Under the pieces are notes generated by a model. It was not told where the DNA came from. It saw only the letters and a program-made list of their open reading frames with translations, and made no database searches. A stretch of 64,000 bases of DNA, from NCBI RefSeq assembly GCF_016918735.1, contig NZ_JAFFPR010000035.1, positions 124,001-188,000 on the forward strand. Reading direction: 5' to 3'. Positions within the stretch are counted from its first letter, which is position 1; every line of letters begins with the position of its first letter. The position numbers were made by a program, and so were the translations under genes. Positions 18,581 through 29,786 of the stretch are shown here, one piece after another. The stretch comes from Leptospira abararensis. GTDB taxonomy: Bacteria; Spirochaetota; Leptospiria; Leptospirales; Leptospiraceae.

Positions 18581-19501
18581 GTGAGAGAAAATGCGAGTAC
18601 AGAATGGAAAGGGGTGGTGCTTGTTCTGATGGGAGCACTTTTATTCAGCGCTAAGGCTGTCGTAGTAAAGCTGACCTACCGGTATGAAATTTCAGCCATC
18701 GGATCCTTATTTTTTCGGATGTTGTTTGCCTTTCCTTTTTTGGCATGGATTGCCTGGAAGGCAGAAAAAGAAGAAGGGAAAACCATACTTACTAAAAAAG
18801 ACATTTTGAATGTTCTTCTTATGGGAGTTGTGGGTTATTACTTAGCAAGCCTATTTGATTTTTTGGGACTGAAGTACATTAGTGCTGGGCTTGAACGAAT
18901 TATTCTTTTTATTTATCCCACTCTTGTTGTGATTTTATCTTTTTTATTCTTAAAAAAGAAAATCCATATCCGAGAAGTGTTTTCTCTCGTTTTGACATAT
19001 ACTGGAGTCTTTTTGGCCTATGGACAAGATGTTCAATTAGGTTCTGCGAAAGATGTGAGTTTGGGTGCATTTTTTATTTTACTTTCCGCTCTTACTTATG
19101 CCATTTATTTAATGGGGAGTGGATCCATCATTCCAAAGTTAGGTGCTAGAAAATTTACTGCTTGGGCTTTGATTATTTCTTCTTTTGCAGTATTTATTCA
19201 TTTTGCAATTTTTGGTTCTTTTAAAGAGCTCATCCAACCATTTTCTTTTTATGCCTTGGCTTTTGTTATGGGGACTGTGAATACAGTTGTCCCTGCCATT
19301 TTTGTTTCGGAAGGGATTAAACGTGTTGGCAGCAAAACAGCCGCTATAGTCGGTTCTGTTGGACCAATGTCGACTCTTTTTTTGGCTTATTGGTTACTAG
19401 ACGAACCGATAACTATACTACACGGTATTGGTACTTTATTCGTACTCACGGGAGTTTTTTGGATTAGTACGGCAAAAAAAGCAAAAGAAGTGTCAGTTTA
19501 G
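18581..19501 (+). CDS. EamA/DMT-family transporter
   Basis: About 306 residues with ten predicted membrane helices in two EamA repeats (first begins WKGVVLVLMGALLFSAKAVV; second begins LGAFFILLSALTYAIYLMG). DMT transporters export or import metabolites; the substrate is unknown. The GTG at 18581 is preferred because AGGA lies seven bases upstream and an alternative ATG at 18518 would overlap the divergent secreted-protein gene and add a non-hydrophobic leader. Confidence 0.86.
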   Translation: MRENASTEWKGVVLVLMGALLFSAKAVVVKLTYRYEISAIGSLFFRMLFAFPFLAWIAWKAEKEEGKTILTKKDILNVLLMGVVGYYLASLFDFLGLKYISAGLERIILFIYPTLVVILSFLFLKKKIHIREVFSLVLTYTGVFLAYGQDVQLGSAKDVSLGAFFILLSALTYAIYLMGSGSIIPKLGARKFTAWALIISSFAVFIHFAIFGSFKELIQPFSFYALAFVMGTVNTVVPAIFVSEGIKRVGSKTAAIVGSVGPMSTLFLAYWLLDEPITILHGIGTLFVLTGVFWISTAKKAKEVSV

Positions 19502-19544
19502 GAAAGAATTTTCCTTTCCAATTGTTACCATAGGTAGAGAATCA

Positions 19545-20681
19545 ATGTTCTATATGAAGTTACGAAATCTGCTGCTTATACTCGTATTTGTCACAACAGC
19601 GTCGCAAAGCGAACTGTATGCACAATTTACTTGCGAAGGATCGGCCTGTAGTTTTTTGCCACCAACACTTACGGAAGCTGGGAATGGTTCCCTTAAAAAA
19701 TTTGAAACGGGATACTTAAACGAAGTTCTCAAAACAAATTTAGAAGCTGGTTTTCTTGCCAACGTAGGTGCAAGTAATATTGGAACAGGAACTGTCCGTC
19801 GCATTCAATTCGGAGTCAGTGTTTCTGCAGCTGGATACAAAAAAGACGATATCCAAATCAAAGATGACTATATCAAATACCCGAAACTACCAAACGTTGG
19901 TGGTGCTGCCATTCCTTCATTCCATTTAGATATCAACCCAGGTTGGTTACTTGGAACCTCTGAAGGTGGTTATGTTCGAAGGATAGGAATTTTTCTACAT
20001 GGTATGAATGTAGCGATTACGGAAGACCAAATCCAAGCTGCATCTAATAATAAAAATTATGAAGGTCGTATCGCCGTACGGTCGTATGGTGGGATGGTTC
20101 GTTACCAATTGATTGAAAAAGAAGGTTTTTTGATGAACCTGATCACTTGGAATGGGATCAATGTGGGTGTGGGCCATCATGTGATGGAGCAAAATATGAG
20201 CCTAAGTTACCTAGAAGGTAAAGCTGCCCAAATTGAATTCCAGGGTGTGAAGGGAAAGTGGGGGGGAGATACCAACTTTGCTTTTAACACCAAGGTTCAA
20301 ACTACAAACGTAGATTTACGTACGGGTCTTGGTGTGTTTTGGATTGCGAACGTCATCGTGGGTGGTGGGTATAGCTGGAACTCAGGAAATAACTCTGCAT
20401 CCCTCTCTCGCCGTGGTCCCTTTGTTGTTACCCTAAACGATTCCCTTCCTCTGGAACTTCCCCGCGAATACCAAGCCGCCTTGGACAAGGAACTCCTTGC
20501 TCAAAGTCCGAACGCAACGCTTGGTTTTCGAGCCAGCGGTGAGTCCCATTCCAAACGGGGGATTGGGTATGGAATTGTGGGATTGGAACTGGATTTATAC
20601 CTCGTAAAGGTGATTGCGGAAGGATTGTATGGTGGCAAAGATCTCTACTCTGCCAACCTGGGAGTGAAACTCTCTTTTTAG
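19545..20681 (+). CDS. Putative outer-membrane protein, unknown
   Basis: About 378 residues from the ATG at 19545. A signal peptide (KLRNLLLILVFVTTASQSELYA) is followed by a Gly-, Asn- and aromatic-rich chain with alternating short strands and a terminal segment ending in Phe (YSANLGVKLSF), a pattern of outer-membrane beta-barrels. Cys residues occur only near the mature N-terminus (FTCEGSACSF). No domain recognised. It lies 43 bases after the transporter gene in the same direction. Confidence 0.7.
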   Translation: MFYMKLRNLLLILVFVTTASQSELYAQFTCEGSACSFLPPTLTEAGNGSLKKFETGYLNEVLKTNLEAGFLANVGASNIGTGTVRRIQFGVSVSAAGYKKDDIQIKDDYIKYPKLPNVGGAAIPSFHLDINPGWLLGTSEGGYVRRIGIFLHGMNVAITEDQIQAASNNKNYEGRIAVRSYGGMVRYQLIEKEGFLMNLITWNGINVGVGHHVMEQNMSLSYLEGKAAQIEFQGVKGKWGGDTNFAFNTKVQTTNVDLRTGLGVFWIANVIVGGGYSWNSGNNSASLSRRGPFVVTLNDSLPLELPREYQAALDKELLAQSPNATLGFRASGESHSKRGIGYGIVGLELDLYLVKVIAEGLYGGKDLYSANLGVKLSF

Positions 20682-20757
20682 GAAAACTTCGGGGAAATCC
20701 ATAAAACCTTGCCGTACGGATTGCGGAAATTACCTTGCGTCTTAGGTCTAAGTTTCA

Positions 20758-23298
20758 ATGAAGTTATACAAACGCTACGCAAGGGCATTCACTCTCGCCT
20801 CCCAAGTTTTTTCCTTGGGAATCGTGGTTCCCATCGGAATCGCTTTAATTCTATTCTATGTCGATTTAAGTCCCACGCAGATCAAAACTTTCATCGGTGC
20901 AACGATCGCCGCAGCCCTTGTAAGTTTGTTACTTCCGTCGTTTATCTTTCCTAAAAAATTAAAAGCAATCAAACAGGGTCTGGTAGAGCTTGAATCTCAA
21001 ACAGAAAAGGATCCAAAAACCTATGTTGCTGTTTGGAACCTGATTGCCAAAATGCCTGTGGTAGGTGCTCTTGTGGGCAGTGCCCAGTGGGTCTTAGCCT
21101 TTCCTATTGTAATAGGTCCCATCCTTTATCTTCCCGAGACTAGTAAATCGGATTCCTTTTATATTGTTTGTGTATTGATTCTTACGGCACTTCTCAATGT
21201 TGTGTTTTCTTTTATCTTATTGGAAAAAGCATCCCATTTGGTTTTGGAAGATGAGATCTTCCAAGCAGAACTCAAAGAGAGGATTTCTCCTTATTATCGA
21301 AACTTAAGAAACACAGTTCCCATTATATTTTCCCTTATGGTGATGGTGTTATCCATTTTCCTTTTGATTTATGCATTCAATGTCAATGCAAAGTCTTTAG
21401 AAAAAGCCTTTTCGAACCAATTATACAATTTCAATCAAAGTAATGAAGCGGGTATCAATGTTTACTTTGAGTCCGTGGAAATCAATTTGAAAGAAGTAGC
21501 GTCTTTACCCGTAGTTAGGTCTGCTCTTGAAACCAAAAATTACAAACTAGCAGAACCAGTGCTTGCCAAAGTTCTCGGGGATTCGCAACTTCTTTTGGAA
21601 AATGCATTCATTGCTTCCTTTGCAGAGGGAGTTCCCATTGTTGCTTCTGGACTTCCCAATGGAGCCAGTATTGGTTATTCCTTAGCTTCCAATCCTGATG
21701 TATTGGAAAATATCAATGCTGCCAAAGAAGGGAAAATACATGTGGGGACTGCAGTAAAATCACCATTTAACGGGAATATTGTGATTATGGTGACAAGTCC
21801 TGTAAAGAGTGCCAATGGAACCATTGTTGGTATGGCAGGAATGCCATTTCTTGTAGGAAAAGCAATGGAGTCCTTCCTTAAAAACGTAAAAATCGGGACG
21901 ACTGGATATTCTTTCCTACTCGATAAAAAATCTACTATGGTTTACCATCCCAACCCCAAATACTTGATGCATAGTTTTAAAGATTCTGAATTTGAAACTT
22001 TGGCAAAAAATGCTGGGGAAACAGAATCTTTTCGTAACCCTTGGGAAGGATCTACCTTCTTACTAAGAAGAAAGGTAAGTGAAAAGTATGGCCTCCAATT
22101 TTTCTCTACGATTGATTTAAAAGAAATTGAGGTGGAAAGTTTATCTTCGCTTCGGGGTCTAACGGTGATTAGTATCGTTGGGGCAGCACTCATTGCACTT
22201 GCTATTTATTTATTGTTTACTGCTAGATTTAAACCAATGAAAACCATTGGAAAAATTCTACAAGACATTGAAGTTGGGGATCTTCGCCACAATGCAAAAA
22301 TGGAATCCTCTGATGAGTTTGCAAGGCTTGCTCGTGGCTTAAATGCTACTTTAAAACAAATTTCTGAAGTGGTTGGTTCTAATCAGGTGTTTTCGGAAGA
22401 TTTGGCATCATCCGCAGAACAAATGTCAGCTTCATTAAATATGCTTTCTTCCAATGCCCAAACACAAGCTGCTTCTGCAGAAGAAATTTCTGCTTCAATT
22501 GAAGAGATTTCAGCAGCAGTACAAAACGTAGATGCACAGGCAGAAGACCAGTTCCGCAAAGTGGATTTTTTGAAATTAAAAATGGCAGAACTTTCCAGTT
22601 TGATCGAAGCGACCGGAAGGCAAGTAGGGAAGGCATCTAAGGATGTAACTCTGATTTCCGAAGAAGCAAAATCTGGCCAGGCTTCTCTAGATTCGATGAG
22701 AAATTCCATTACTAAAATTAGCAATAGTTCTGAAGAAATTGGAAGTGTGATTGAAATCATCAATACTATCTCGGAACAAATCAACTTACTTGCGTTAAAT
22801 GCTGCCATTGAAGCCGCTCGTGCTGGTGTGTATGGAAGAGGATTTGCGGTGGTTGCGGATGAAATTGGGAAGTTGGCAGAAAAAACAGCAAGTTCAATCG
22901 GTGATATTGGAGAACTCATCCAAGCCAATGAAAAGGAAATTGAAAATGGTCGTGAAAATATTGAAACAACCATCTCACTTATCCAAAGAATCATCCAGGG
23001 AGTGAGTTCCTTCAATGAAATGACAGATTCCATTGAGACTAGCACCAAAGAACAACTCATCATCAACCAAAAGGTGGGGGAAGAAGTGGACAAGGTGAAC
23101 CAAATCAGTCAAGCCATCCGACTCTCTATGGAAGAGCAAAAAAATGCGATCGGGGAAGTGGCCCAGGCCATTTTTAGCATCAACGATTTGACCCAAGGCA
23201 CAGCGGCGGGGCTCGAAGAGATGACAGCTACCTCCAACGGGATCGCAAATTTAGCGGAAACCCTTAAAAGGAAGATCAATTTCTTTAAAATCTCCTAA
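20758..23298 (+). CDS. Chemoreceptor with extra N-terminal membrane domain plus Cache sensor
   Basis: 846 residues. Four hydrophobic helices fill the first about 165 residues ([70 protein letters not shown]), then a fifth near 190-210. An extracytoplasmic Cache-like sensor follows ([34 protein letters not shown]), then TM6 near 465-485, HAMP and an MCP signalling domain with the tip [16 protein letters not shown]. Ordinary double-Cache receptors have only two membrane helices, so the N-terminal four-helix block is an added module, perhaps a second sensor in the membrane. The ligand is unknown. Confidence 0.92.
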   Translation: MKLYKRYARAFTLASQVFSLGIVVPIGIALILFYVDLSPTQIKTFIGATIAAALVSLLLPSFIFPKKLKAIKQGLVELESQTEKDPKTYVAVWNLIAKMPVVGALVGSAQWVLAFPIVIGPILYLPETSKSDSFYIVCVLILTALLNVVFSFILLEKASHLVLEDEIFQAELKERISPYYRNLRNTVPIIFSLMVMVLSIFLLIYAFNVNAKSLEKAFSNQLYNFNQSNEAGINVYFESVEINLKEVASLPVVRSALETKNYKLAEPVLAKVLGDSQLLLENAFIASFAEGVPIVASGLPNGASIGYSLASNPDVLENINAAKEGKIHVGTAVKSPFNGNIVIMVTSPVKSANGTIVGMAGMPFLVGKAMESFLKNVKIGTTGYSFLLDKKSTMVYHPNPKYLMHSFKDSEFETLAKNAGETESFRNPWEGSTFLLRRKVSEKYGLQFFSTIDLKEIEVESLSSLRGLTVISIVGAALIALAIYLLFTARFKPMKTIGKILQDIEVGDLRHNAKMESSDEFARLARGLNATLKQISEVVGSNQVFSEDLASSAEQMSASLNMLSSNAQTQAASAEEISASIEEISAAVQNVDAQAEDQFRKVDFLKLKMAELSSLIEATGRQVGKASKDVTLISEEAKSGQASLDSMRNSITKISNSSEEIGSVIEIINTISEQINLLALNAAIEAARAGVYGRGFAVVADEIGKLAEKTASSIGDIGELIQANEKEIENGRENIETTISLIQRIIQGVSSFNEMTDSIETSTKEQLIINQKVGEEVDKVNQISQAIRLSMEEQKNAIGEVAQAIFSINDLTQGTAAGLEEMTATSNGIANLAETLKRKINFFKIS

Positions 23299-23325
23299 AT
23301 TTTTCTATATTTTGCTTGCCTGAGT

Positions 23326-23353
23326 CTACATATCAAGATTTCTTGATATGTAG
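23326..23353. promoter_or_regulatory. 28-bp palindromic operator before the ArsR-methyltransferase gene
   Basis: CTACATATCAAGA (23326-23338) and its exact reverse complement (23341-23353) flank a two-base TT centre. The 13-bp arms are perfect. The site ends 11 bp before the ATG of the ArsR-type regulator and there is no T-tract, so it reads as a protein-binding operator rather than a terminator. An ArsR dimer has the right symmetry to bind it, implying autoregulation and control of ahcY downstream. Confidence 0.75.
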
Positions 23354-23364
23354 ATATCTTGGAT

Positions 23365-24354
23365 ATGGCAACAGAAACCCTTTCTCAATCTAGGCCCTCT
23401 GGTCACCTGCTTTCCGCAACCAAAGCCATATCCGATGAAACACGGATTCGGATCCTACATATCCTCAGTTTTGGCGCTTTTTCTGTAAACGAAGTGGTGG
23501 AAATTTTGGGGATGGGCCAGTCTCGGATCTCACGCCATTTAAAAATACTCACTGAGGCTGGCCTCATTGGGTCGCGCCGGGAAGGAAGCCTTGTTTATAG
23601 TTTTCTTCCCGAGGAAGAAGATCTAAATCTAAGGTTTCCCCTAGAGCTCACCAAATTATTGTTATCGTATAAAGAAGACCTTCCTTCTCGGGAGCGGGAT
23701 CAAAAAATGGTCCACCAAATTCTGGAGACTAGGGACCGAAAATCAAAATCCTTTTTTGATACCGTAGCCGAAAGTTGGGAAAAGTTACAAGAAGAGACCT
23801 TACATCCCAAACTTTACCGTTCTTGGATTTTGCAGGAGCTTCCCAATTGTGAAAACATTTTGGATTTGGGTTGTGGGCCTGGCGGGCTCATTCCTTTTCT
23901 TTTGAATAAAGCCAAACATGTTACGGGAGTGGATAACTCTTCTAAAATGATTGAAAGTGCTTCCGCCAATTATGGAAAAAATCCCAGCGTAAGTCTCATT
24001 CAAACTCCTATGGAACATTTGCCACTCGCAACTCATTCCTGTGATGCGGTTGTTGCCTCCATGGTCATGCACCATATTTCTCATCCACCCACGGTGCTCG
24101 AAGAAGTGGCAAGGGTACTAAAACCAGGTGGGGTTTTGTGTATTGTTGATTTGGGAAAACACAACGCGGAGTATATGCGTGATAATTTTGCGGACCTATG
24201 GCTTGGGTTTGAACCAGAATTATTTGAGTCTTGGTTGTCCAATGCCGGATTTCGCGTCGGATCAATGAATGAGATCCAAACAGAATCAAGTTTTAAAATT
24301 TTAACTATCAAAGCAACAAAGGAAGAAGGAGGACACTATGTCCACAGCAACTGA
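23365..24354 (+). CDS. ArsR-type HTH regulator fused to a SAM methyltransferase domain
   Basis: About 329 residues. An N-terminal winged helix of ArsR type ([20 protein letters not shown]; recognition helix [19 protein letters not shown]) covers roughly residues 15-90. A class I methyltransferase domain follows from about 125, with motif [21 protein letters not shown] and [14 protein letters not shown]. The metal-binding ELCVCDL signature of metal-sensing ArsR proteins is absent, so metal is not the likely signal. The methyltransferase pocket could bind SAM or SAH as effector. Its end overlaps ahcY by 17 bp. In Proteobacteria an ArsR-family regulator, SahR, controls SAM-cycle genes in response to SAH; a comparable role is inferred here. 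A TTG two codons earlier is an alternative start. Confidence 0.88.
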   Translation: MATETLSQSRPSGHLLSATKAISDETRIRILHILSFGAFSVNEVVEILGMGQSRISRHLKILTEAGLIGSRREGSLVYSFLPEEEDLNLRFPLELTKLLLSYKEDLPSRERDQKMVHQILETRDRKSKSFFDTVAESWEKLQEETLHPKLYRSWILQELPNCENILDLGCGPGGLIPFLLNKAKHVTGVDNSSKMIESASANYGKNPSVSLIQTPMEHLPLATHSCDAVVASMVMHHISHPPTVLEEVARVLKPGGVLCIVDLGKHNAEYMRDNFADLWLGFEPELFESWLSNAGFRVGSMNEIQTESSFKILTIKATKEEGGHYVHSN

Positions 24355-25657
24355 AACAAAATCGGAAAGATTGCCATTTAAAGTGAAGGATATCTCTCTT
24401 GCAGAATGGGGAAGAGAAGAGATCATTTTGGCAGAAAAAGAAATGCCGGGCCTTATGGCTCTTCGTAAAGAATTCGGAACTTCTAAGCCACTGAAAGGGG
24501 CTAGAATTTGTGGATCACTTCACATGACAATCCAAACAGCGGTTCTAATTGAAACCTTGGCTGCATTAGGTGCTGACATTCGTTGGTCCTCGTGTAACAT
24601 TTTTTCAACGCAAGACCATGCAGCAGCAGCCATTGCAAAAGTAGGAATCCCTGTATTTGCATGGAAAGGTGAAACAGAAGAAGAATACTGGTGGTGTATT
24701 GAACAAACACTATTTTTTGACGGTGGTAAAGGACCAAACATGATCCTTGATGACGGTCATGATCTAACTCATTACATCCATGAAAAATACCCACAACTTC
24801 TTGCAGACATCAAAGGTGTTTCTGAAGAAACAACTACAGGTGTAATCGCACTTCATAAAAAATTGAAAGCGGGAACTCTTAAAATCCCTGCAATCAACGT
24901 AAATGACTCAGTCACAAAATCAAAGTTTGATAACCTTTATGGTTGCCGTGAGTCTCTTGCTGACGGAATCAAACGCGCCACAGACGTGATGCTTGCTGGT
25001 AAAGTAGCACTTGTTTGTGGATATGGTGATGTAGGAAAAGGTTCTGCGGCATCCCTTCGTAACTTCGGTGCGCGTGTGATTGTGACTGAAATCGATCCTA
25101 TTTGTGCTCTTCAGGCAGTGATGGAAGGATACCAAGTTCTTCGTGTGGAAGATGTGATTGAAAACGCAGATATCATTGTAACGGCAACGGGAAATGATGA
25201 TATCATCACTCTCGAAAACATGAAAGCAATGAAAGATGGTGCCATTCTTTGTAACATTGGTCACTTTGATACAGAAATCCAAATGTCTCGTTTGAATTCT
25301 GAAAAAGGTGTGATCAAAAAAGAAATCAAACCGCAAGTGGATAAATACACTTTCCCTAACGGTAGATCTATTATCGTTCTTGCAGAAGGTCGATTGGTGA
25401 ACCTTGGTTGTGCTACAGGCCATCCATCTTTCGTAATGTCTAGTTCTTTCACAAACCAAGTTTTGGCTCAGATTGAACTTTACACAACAAAATATGAGTT
25501 AGGTGTACACCGCCTTCCAAAACATTTGGACGAAAAAGTAGCAGCACTTCATTTGGAACAATTGGGAGTTCGTTTGACAAAACTATCTCAAAAACAAGCT
25601 GATTATATCAGTGTTCCACTCGAAGGTCCTTACAAACCGGACCATTACCGATACTAA
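24338..25657 (+). CDS. ahcY: Adenosylhomocysteinase
   Basis: 439 residues. It hydrolyses S-adenosylhomocysteine to adenosine and homocysteine, relieving product inhibition of methyltransferases and feeding MetH. Signatures: [41 protein letters not shown], the NAD-binding [10 protein letters not shown], and the C-terminus ending [10 protein letters not shown]. The catalytic core is complete. A strong ribosome-binding site (GGAGG) lies six bases before the ATG, inside the end of the ArsR-methyltransferase gene, so the two are translationally linked. Confidence 0.98.
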   Translation: MSTATETKSERLPFKVKDISLAEWGREEIILAEKEMPGLMALRKEFGTSKPLKGARICGSLHMTIQTAVLIETLAALGADIRWSSCNIFSTQDHAAAAIAKVGIPVFAWKGETEEEYWWCIEQTLFFDGGKGPNMILDDGHDLTHYIHEKYPQLLADIKGVSEETTTGVIALHKKLKAGTLKIPAINVNDSVTKSKFDNLYGCRESLADGIKRATDVMLAGKVALVCGYGDVGKGSAASLRNFGARVIVTEIDPICALQAVMEGYQVLRVEDVIENADIIVTATGNDDIITLENMKAMKDGAILCNIGHFDTEIQMSRLNSEKGVIKKEIKPQVDKYTFPNGRSIIVLAEGRLVNLGCATGHPSFVMSSSFTNQVLAQIELYTTKYELGVHRLPKHLDEKVAALHLEQLGVRLTKLSQKQADYISVPLEGPYKPDHYRY

Positions 25658-25705
25658 AAAAATCGCCCTTTTTGGAAAAGTCCGAAAGGGGCAATGGAGT
25701 TTCTC

Positions 25706-26005
25706 ATGGCTTATGTTGTAACTGAAATTTGCGTTGATTGTAAATACACAAGTTGTGCAGCAGTTTGTCCGGTAGAGGCTTTTCATGAAGCTCCGGACAC
25801 TTTGTACATTGATCCGGACACTTGTATTGACTGTAATGCTTGTCAATATGAATGTCCAATTGATGCGATTTTCCCGGACTATGATGTTCCGGAAAAACAC
25901 AAACCTTCTATTGAAGTGAATGCAAAAGAAGCAAACAAATTCCCGGTAATTGTAACGACTAAACCACCTCTTAAAGGTGCCAAGTGTTCCGACCCGAGTA
26001 AATAA
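25706..26005 (+). CDS. Ferredoxin, two-cluster (FdxA/7Fe type)
   Basis: 99 residues from the ATG at 25706, chosen because GGAG sits seven bases before it; an ATG four codons upstream overlaps that site. Two cysteine clusters: CVDCKYTSCAAVCP, with the spacing seen in 7Fe ferredoxins, and CIDCNACQYECP, a standard 4Fe-4S motif. It is a small electron carrier. Lying between ahcY and metH, it could donate electrons for reductive reactivation of MetH's cobalamin, but this is inference from position only. Confidence 0.88.
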   Translation: MAYVVTEICVDCKYTSCAAVCPVEAFHEAPDTLYIDPDTCIDCNACQYECPIDAIFPDYDVPEKHKPSIEVNAKEANKFPVIVTTKPPLKGAKCSDPSK

Positions 26006-26015
26006 AAAGATCTAT

Positions 26016-26045
26016 GGGTGTATGGCTAAATCCATGCGCCCTTTT
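26016..26045 (+). terminator. Rho-independent terminator after the ferredoxin gene
   Basis: GGGTGTATGG (26016-26025) pairs with CCATGCGCCC (26032-26041) around CTAAAT, ten pairs with two G-U, followed by TTTT. It separates the regulator-ahcY-ferredoxin unit from metH, implying metH has its own promoter in the AT-rich stretch that follows (TATACT at 26050-26055 is a candidate -10). Confidence 0.7.
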
Positions 26046-26066
26046 ACTATATACTAATATAATTAT

Positions 26067-29000
26067 ATGAAATTTGAATATACCAATCCTTCCTCTAAAT
26101 CCCTTTTAAAACTAATTAATGAGAGAATTCTCGTTTTAGATGGTGCTATGGGCACCATGATCCAAAGACATACTTTGGAAGAAGATGACTTCCGTGGAGA
26201 TCGATTTAAGGATTGGCCCTGTTCCATTAAAGGGAATAATGATGTTTTGGCGATCACAAGGCCCGATATCATTGAATCGGTCCACTTGGAATACCTTGAA
26301 GCCGGTGCCGACATCATTGAAACCAATACATTTAGCTCCAACATAGTCTCTCAAGCCGACTACCAAATGGAGTCTGCAGTTCGGGATCTAAACCTTGCGG
26401 CCGTAACTTGTGCTAAAAATGCAGTCGCCAAATACAAAGAAAAAACTGGGAAAACAGATGTATTCATTGCGGGTTCCATTGGGCCTACTGTGAAAACTGC
26501 CTCCCTTTCCCCGGATGTGAATAATCCGGCCTTCCGTGCTGTCACCTTTGATGAGTTAGTGGATTGTTTTTATGAACAAGTCTCAGCTCTTCTCGATGGT
26601 GGAGTGGATTTACTTTTACCAGAAACAAATATTGACACCTTAAATCTTAAGGCTTGTATTTTTGCGATCGAGAAGGTGTTTGAAGAACGTCAAATTCGAA
26701 TTCCCGTAGTACTATCGGTGACGATTACCGATGCCTCTGGTAGAACACTTTCCGGCCAAACAGGAGAAGCATTTTATATATCGATCAAACATGCAAAAGC
26801 CCTCGCCGTTGGAATTAATTGTGCGCTCGGTGCCGGGGAGATGCGCCCCTATATAGAAGAACTTTCTCGTGTAGCGGATTGTTATGTGTCTTGTTACCCG
26901 AACGCAGGTCTTCCCAATGCCTTTGGTGGGTATGACCAAACACCAGAAGAGTTCGGTGGTTGGATGAAGAACTTTGCAGAAGCAGGATTTTTAAATATTG
27001 TGGGTGGATGTTGTGGAACAACCCCGGACCATATCCGAGCTGCTAAAGAAGCTGTGTCGGGCATTGCGCCTCGTCCCCTAAAAGAACAACCGAAAGTCAG
27101 TACGTTTGCGGGTCTTGAACCATTAAAACTCACGAAAGACCAAGGGTTTATCAATGTGGGGGAAAGAAATAACGTCACTGGATCTCCGAAATTCAAAAAA
27201 CTTATTTTAGATGGAAATTTCGAAGAGGCGGTCCAAGTCGCTCTCCAACAAGTGCAAGCGGGTGCGAACATCATCGACATTAACTTTGATGAGGCTCTCC
27301 TGGATGGAGAAGCTTCCATGACTAAGTTTTTAAACTTAATTGCCGGCGAACCAGACATTGCTCGAGTTCCTTTTATGGTGGATTCTTCCAAATGGTCAGT
27401 GTTACTCGCTGGATTAAAATGCATCCAAGGTAAACCCATTGTTAACTCGATCTCTTTGAAAGAGGGAGAGGAAGTTTTTCTTAGTCATGCGCGCACGATC
27501 CAAAGATTTGGGGCTGCGGCCATAGTGATGGCATTCGACGAACAAGGGCAGGCGGCAACGAAAGATGACAAAGTCCGTATTTGTAAACGTGCTTATGACC
27601 TTCTTGTGGAAAAATTAGATTTTGATCCTACCGATATTATTTTTGATCCAAACATCCTTACTGTTGCGACTGGAATCGAAGAACACAATAACTATGCGAT
27701 GGATTTTATTGAAGCCACTCGTGAGATCAAAAAAGTTTGTCCCGGCGGCAAAGTCTCCGGGGGCTTAAGTAATATTTCCTTCTCATTTCGTGGCAATAAT
27801 CCTGTTAGAGAAGCGATGCACTCCGTATTTTTATACCATGCCATCCAAGCAGGAATGGATATGGCGATTGTGAATGCGGGAATGTTAGAAGTTTATGAAC
27901 AAATCCCAAAAGACTTACTCGAGCTGATTGAAGATGTAATTCTAAATCGTCGCCCCGATGCCACAGAACGTTTGATTGATGCAGCAGCTACCTTCCATGG
28001 TGAGGCTAAAGTCCAAAAGAAAGATGATGCCTGGAGGAGTGGATCTGTAGAAGAACGTCTCACTCATGCTCTTGTGAAAGGGATTGATGAATTTGTAACC
28101 CAAGATACAGAAGAAGCTCGTACTAGTTTTGCAAGACCCCTTGAAGTGATTGAAGGGCCTCTTATGAATGGGATGAAAGTAGTAGGGGAACTTTTTGGTG
28201 CAGGGAAGATGTTTCTACCACAAGTAGTAAAAAGTGCACGGGTAATGAAAAAAGCTGTGGCCTACTTACTTCCTTACATGGAAGAAGAAAAACGAAACCA
28301 AAAAGACGAAAGTAAACAAGCTAAATTCCTCATCGCAACTGTAAAGGGAGATGTTCACGATATTGGGAAAAATATTGTGGGGGTTGTGCTTGCATGTAAC
28401 AACTATGAGGTGATAGACCTGGGTGTGATGGTTCCTTGTGAAAAAATTTTAGAAACGGCAAAAAGAGAAAAAGTGGCTGCGATTGGACTTTCTGGTCTTA
28501 TCACTCCTTCTCTTGATGAGATGGTTTATGTTGCCAAAGAAATGGAACGCCAAGGTTTCCAAGTTCCCCTTCTGATTGGTGGGGCAACAACTTCCCCGGC
28601 ACACACTGCCGTGAAAATTGCCGAACAGTATTCCAAGCCTGTGCTTCATGTGATGGATGCGTCTCGCGTTGTGAATGTGATGAACAGTGCACTCAACCCG
28701 CAAACAGCAGTGGATTATGCAAAATCTGTGATCGAAGAACAAACCAAAATCCGAGAAGAATTTTATTCTCGTGAGAACGAGAGAAATATCCTACCCATTC
28801 AGGATGCCATCAAAAATAAATTCCATGCCAAATGGGATGACTATACTCCACCAAAACCAAGTTTTACGGGAGTAAAAAAAATTGATGATGTCAGTTTAAC
28901 TGACTTACTTCCTTTTATCGATTGGTCTCCCTTCTTTTTAGCTTGGGAACTCAAAGGTCGTTACCCTCAAATTCTAAAGGATCCAGTGATTGGAAAAGAA

Positions 29001-29783
29001 GCCACCTCTTTGTTTAATGATGCACAAATCATTTTAAAAGAAATGTTGGAAAACCCGTCCCTCAAACCAAGAGCTGTTGTAGGAATGTTTCCAGCAGTTT
29101 CTCATGGCGAAGTGGTTGAAATTTTTGAAGATGATTCTAAGTCCAAATCTTTGGGTTTATACCCGATGTTACGCCAACAGACTGTCAAGATGACTAACCA
29201 ACCAAACTATAGTTTGGCGGATTTTATCGCCCCCAAAGAAAAAAATAAAAATGACTACATTGGTTTTTTTGCGGTCACGGCTGGGCATGGAATTGAAGAG
29301 TTAGCAAAAACCTATGAGGCCAAACAAGACGATTACAATTCGATTTTAGTGAAGGCTCTTGCGGATCGATTTGCCGAAGCCTTTGCCGAATACATGCACC
29401 ATAGAATGCGCGGAGAATGGGGATTTGGAAAAGATGAAAATCTAACCACAGAAGATCTCATTCGTGAAAAGTATCGCGGCATTCGTCCGGCCCCTGGGTA
29501 TCCTGCTTGTCCTGATCATACCGAAAAAAAGAAAATTTGGAAACTTCTGGATGTGGAAAAAAATGCCGGCATCCAACTCACAGAATCCTGTGCGATGTGG
29601 CCGGCAAGCAGTGTGAGTGGGTATTATTTTTCCCACCCTGAGTCTAGGTATTTTGCCATCGGTAAAATCAACGAAGACCAAGTGATAGAATATACAAAAG
29701 ACAAAGGAATGGAAAAATCGGAAGTGGAACGATGGTTGTCACCAATTCTCAACTATGACCCATCTCGGAAGTCTAAGACTTAA
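26067..29783 (+). CDS. metH: Cobalamin-dependent methionine synthase
   Basis: Full-length 1238-residue MetH, transferring methyl from methyltetrahydrofolate to homocysteine through B12. Four modules in order: homocysteine-binding barrel with zinc cysteines in [11 protein letters not shown] and [11 protein letters not shown]; pterin-binding barrel ([22 protein letters not shown]); B12 cap and Rossmann domains with the cobalt-ligand motif [12 protein letters not shown]-terminal SAM-dependent reactivation domain with [12 protein letters not shown]. Nothing is missing. The leader between the upstream terminator and the ATG is very short and AT-rich with no clear ribosome-binding site. A small unknown gene follows immediately. 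Confidence 0.98.
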   Translation: MKFEYTNPSSKSLLKLINERILVLDGAMGTMIQRHTLEEDDFRGDRFKDWPCSIKGNNDVLAITRPDIIESVHLEYLEAGADIIETNTFSSNIVSQADYQMESAVRDLNLAAVTCAKNAVAKYKEKTGKTDVFIAGSIGPTVKTASLSPDVNNPAFRAVTFDELVDCFYEQVSALLDGGVDLLLPETNIDTLNLKACIFAIEKVFEERQIRIPVVLSVTITDASGRTLSGQTGEAFYISIKHAKALAVGINCALGAGEMRPYIEELSRVADCYVSCYPNAGLPNAFGGYDQTPEEFGGWMKNFAEAGFLNIVGGCCGTTPDHIRAAKEAVSGIAPRPLKEQPKVSTFAGLEPLKLTKDQGFINVGERNNVTGSPKFKKLILDGNFEEAVQVALQQVQAGANIIDINFDEALLDGEASMTKFLNLIAGEPDIARVPFMVDSSKWSVLLAGLKCIQGKPIVNSISLKEGEEVFLSHARTIQRFGAAAIVMAFDEQGQAATKDDKVRICKRAYDLLVEKLDFDPTDIIFDPNILTVATGIEEHNNYAMDFIEATREIKKVCPGGKVSGGLSNISFSFRGNNPVREAMHSVFLYHAIQAGMDMAIVNAGMLEVYEQIPKDLLELIEDVILNRRPDATERLIDAAATFHGEAKVQKKDDAWRSGSVEERLTHALVKGIDEFVTQDTEEARTSFARPLEVIEGPLMNGMKVVGELFGAGKMFLPQVVKSARVMKKAVAYLLPYMEEEKRNQKDESKQAKFLIATVKGDVHDIGKNIVGVVLACNNYEVIDLGVMVPCEKILETAKREKVAAIGLSGLITPSLDEMVYVAKEMERQGFQVPLLIGGATTSPAHTAVKIAEQYSKPVLHVMDASRVVNVMNSALNPQTAVDYAKSVIEEQTKIREEFYSRENERNILPIQDAIKNKFHAKWDDYTPPKPSFTGVKKIDDVSLTDLLPFIDWSPFFLAWELKGRYPQILKDPVIGKEATSLFNDAQIILKEMLENPSLKPRAVVGMFPAVSHGEVVEIFEDDSKSKSLGLYPMLRQQTVKMTNQPNYSLADFIAPKEKNKNDYIGFFAVTAGHGIEELAKTYEAKQDDYNSILVKALADRFAEAFAEYMHHRMRGEWGFGKDENLTTEDLIREKYRGIRPAPGYPACPDHTEKKKIWKLLDVEKNAGIQLTESCAMWPASSVSGYYFSHPESRYFAIGKINEDQVIEYTKDKGMEKSEVERWLSPILNYDPSRKSKT

Positions 29784-29786
29784 GTG

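Noticed and set aside
22383..23093. 236-codon minus-strand open frame inside the chemoreceptor gene
   Set aside because: It is antisense to the conserved MCP signalling domain, and its composition mirrors that gene's codons.
25658..25705. GC-rich hairpin between ahcY and the ferredoxin gene
   Set aside because: The stem (GCCCTTT with AAAGGGGC) needs a bulge and lacks a T-tract, so I do not call a terminator; it may be a minor processing structure.
26006..26066. Possible SAM or cobalamin riboswitch before metH
   Set aside because: The leader is about 60 bp and holds only a terminator hairpin and AT-rich promoter-like sequence; none of the conserved riboswitch cores fit.
26894..27439. 181-codon minus-strand open frame within metH
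   Set aside because: Antisense to highly conserved MetH sequence and without features of its own.
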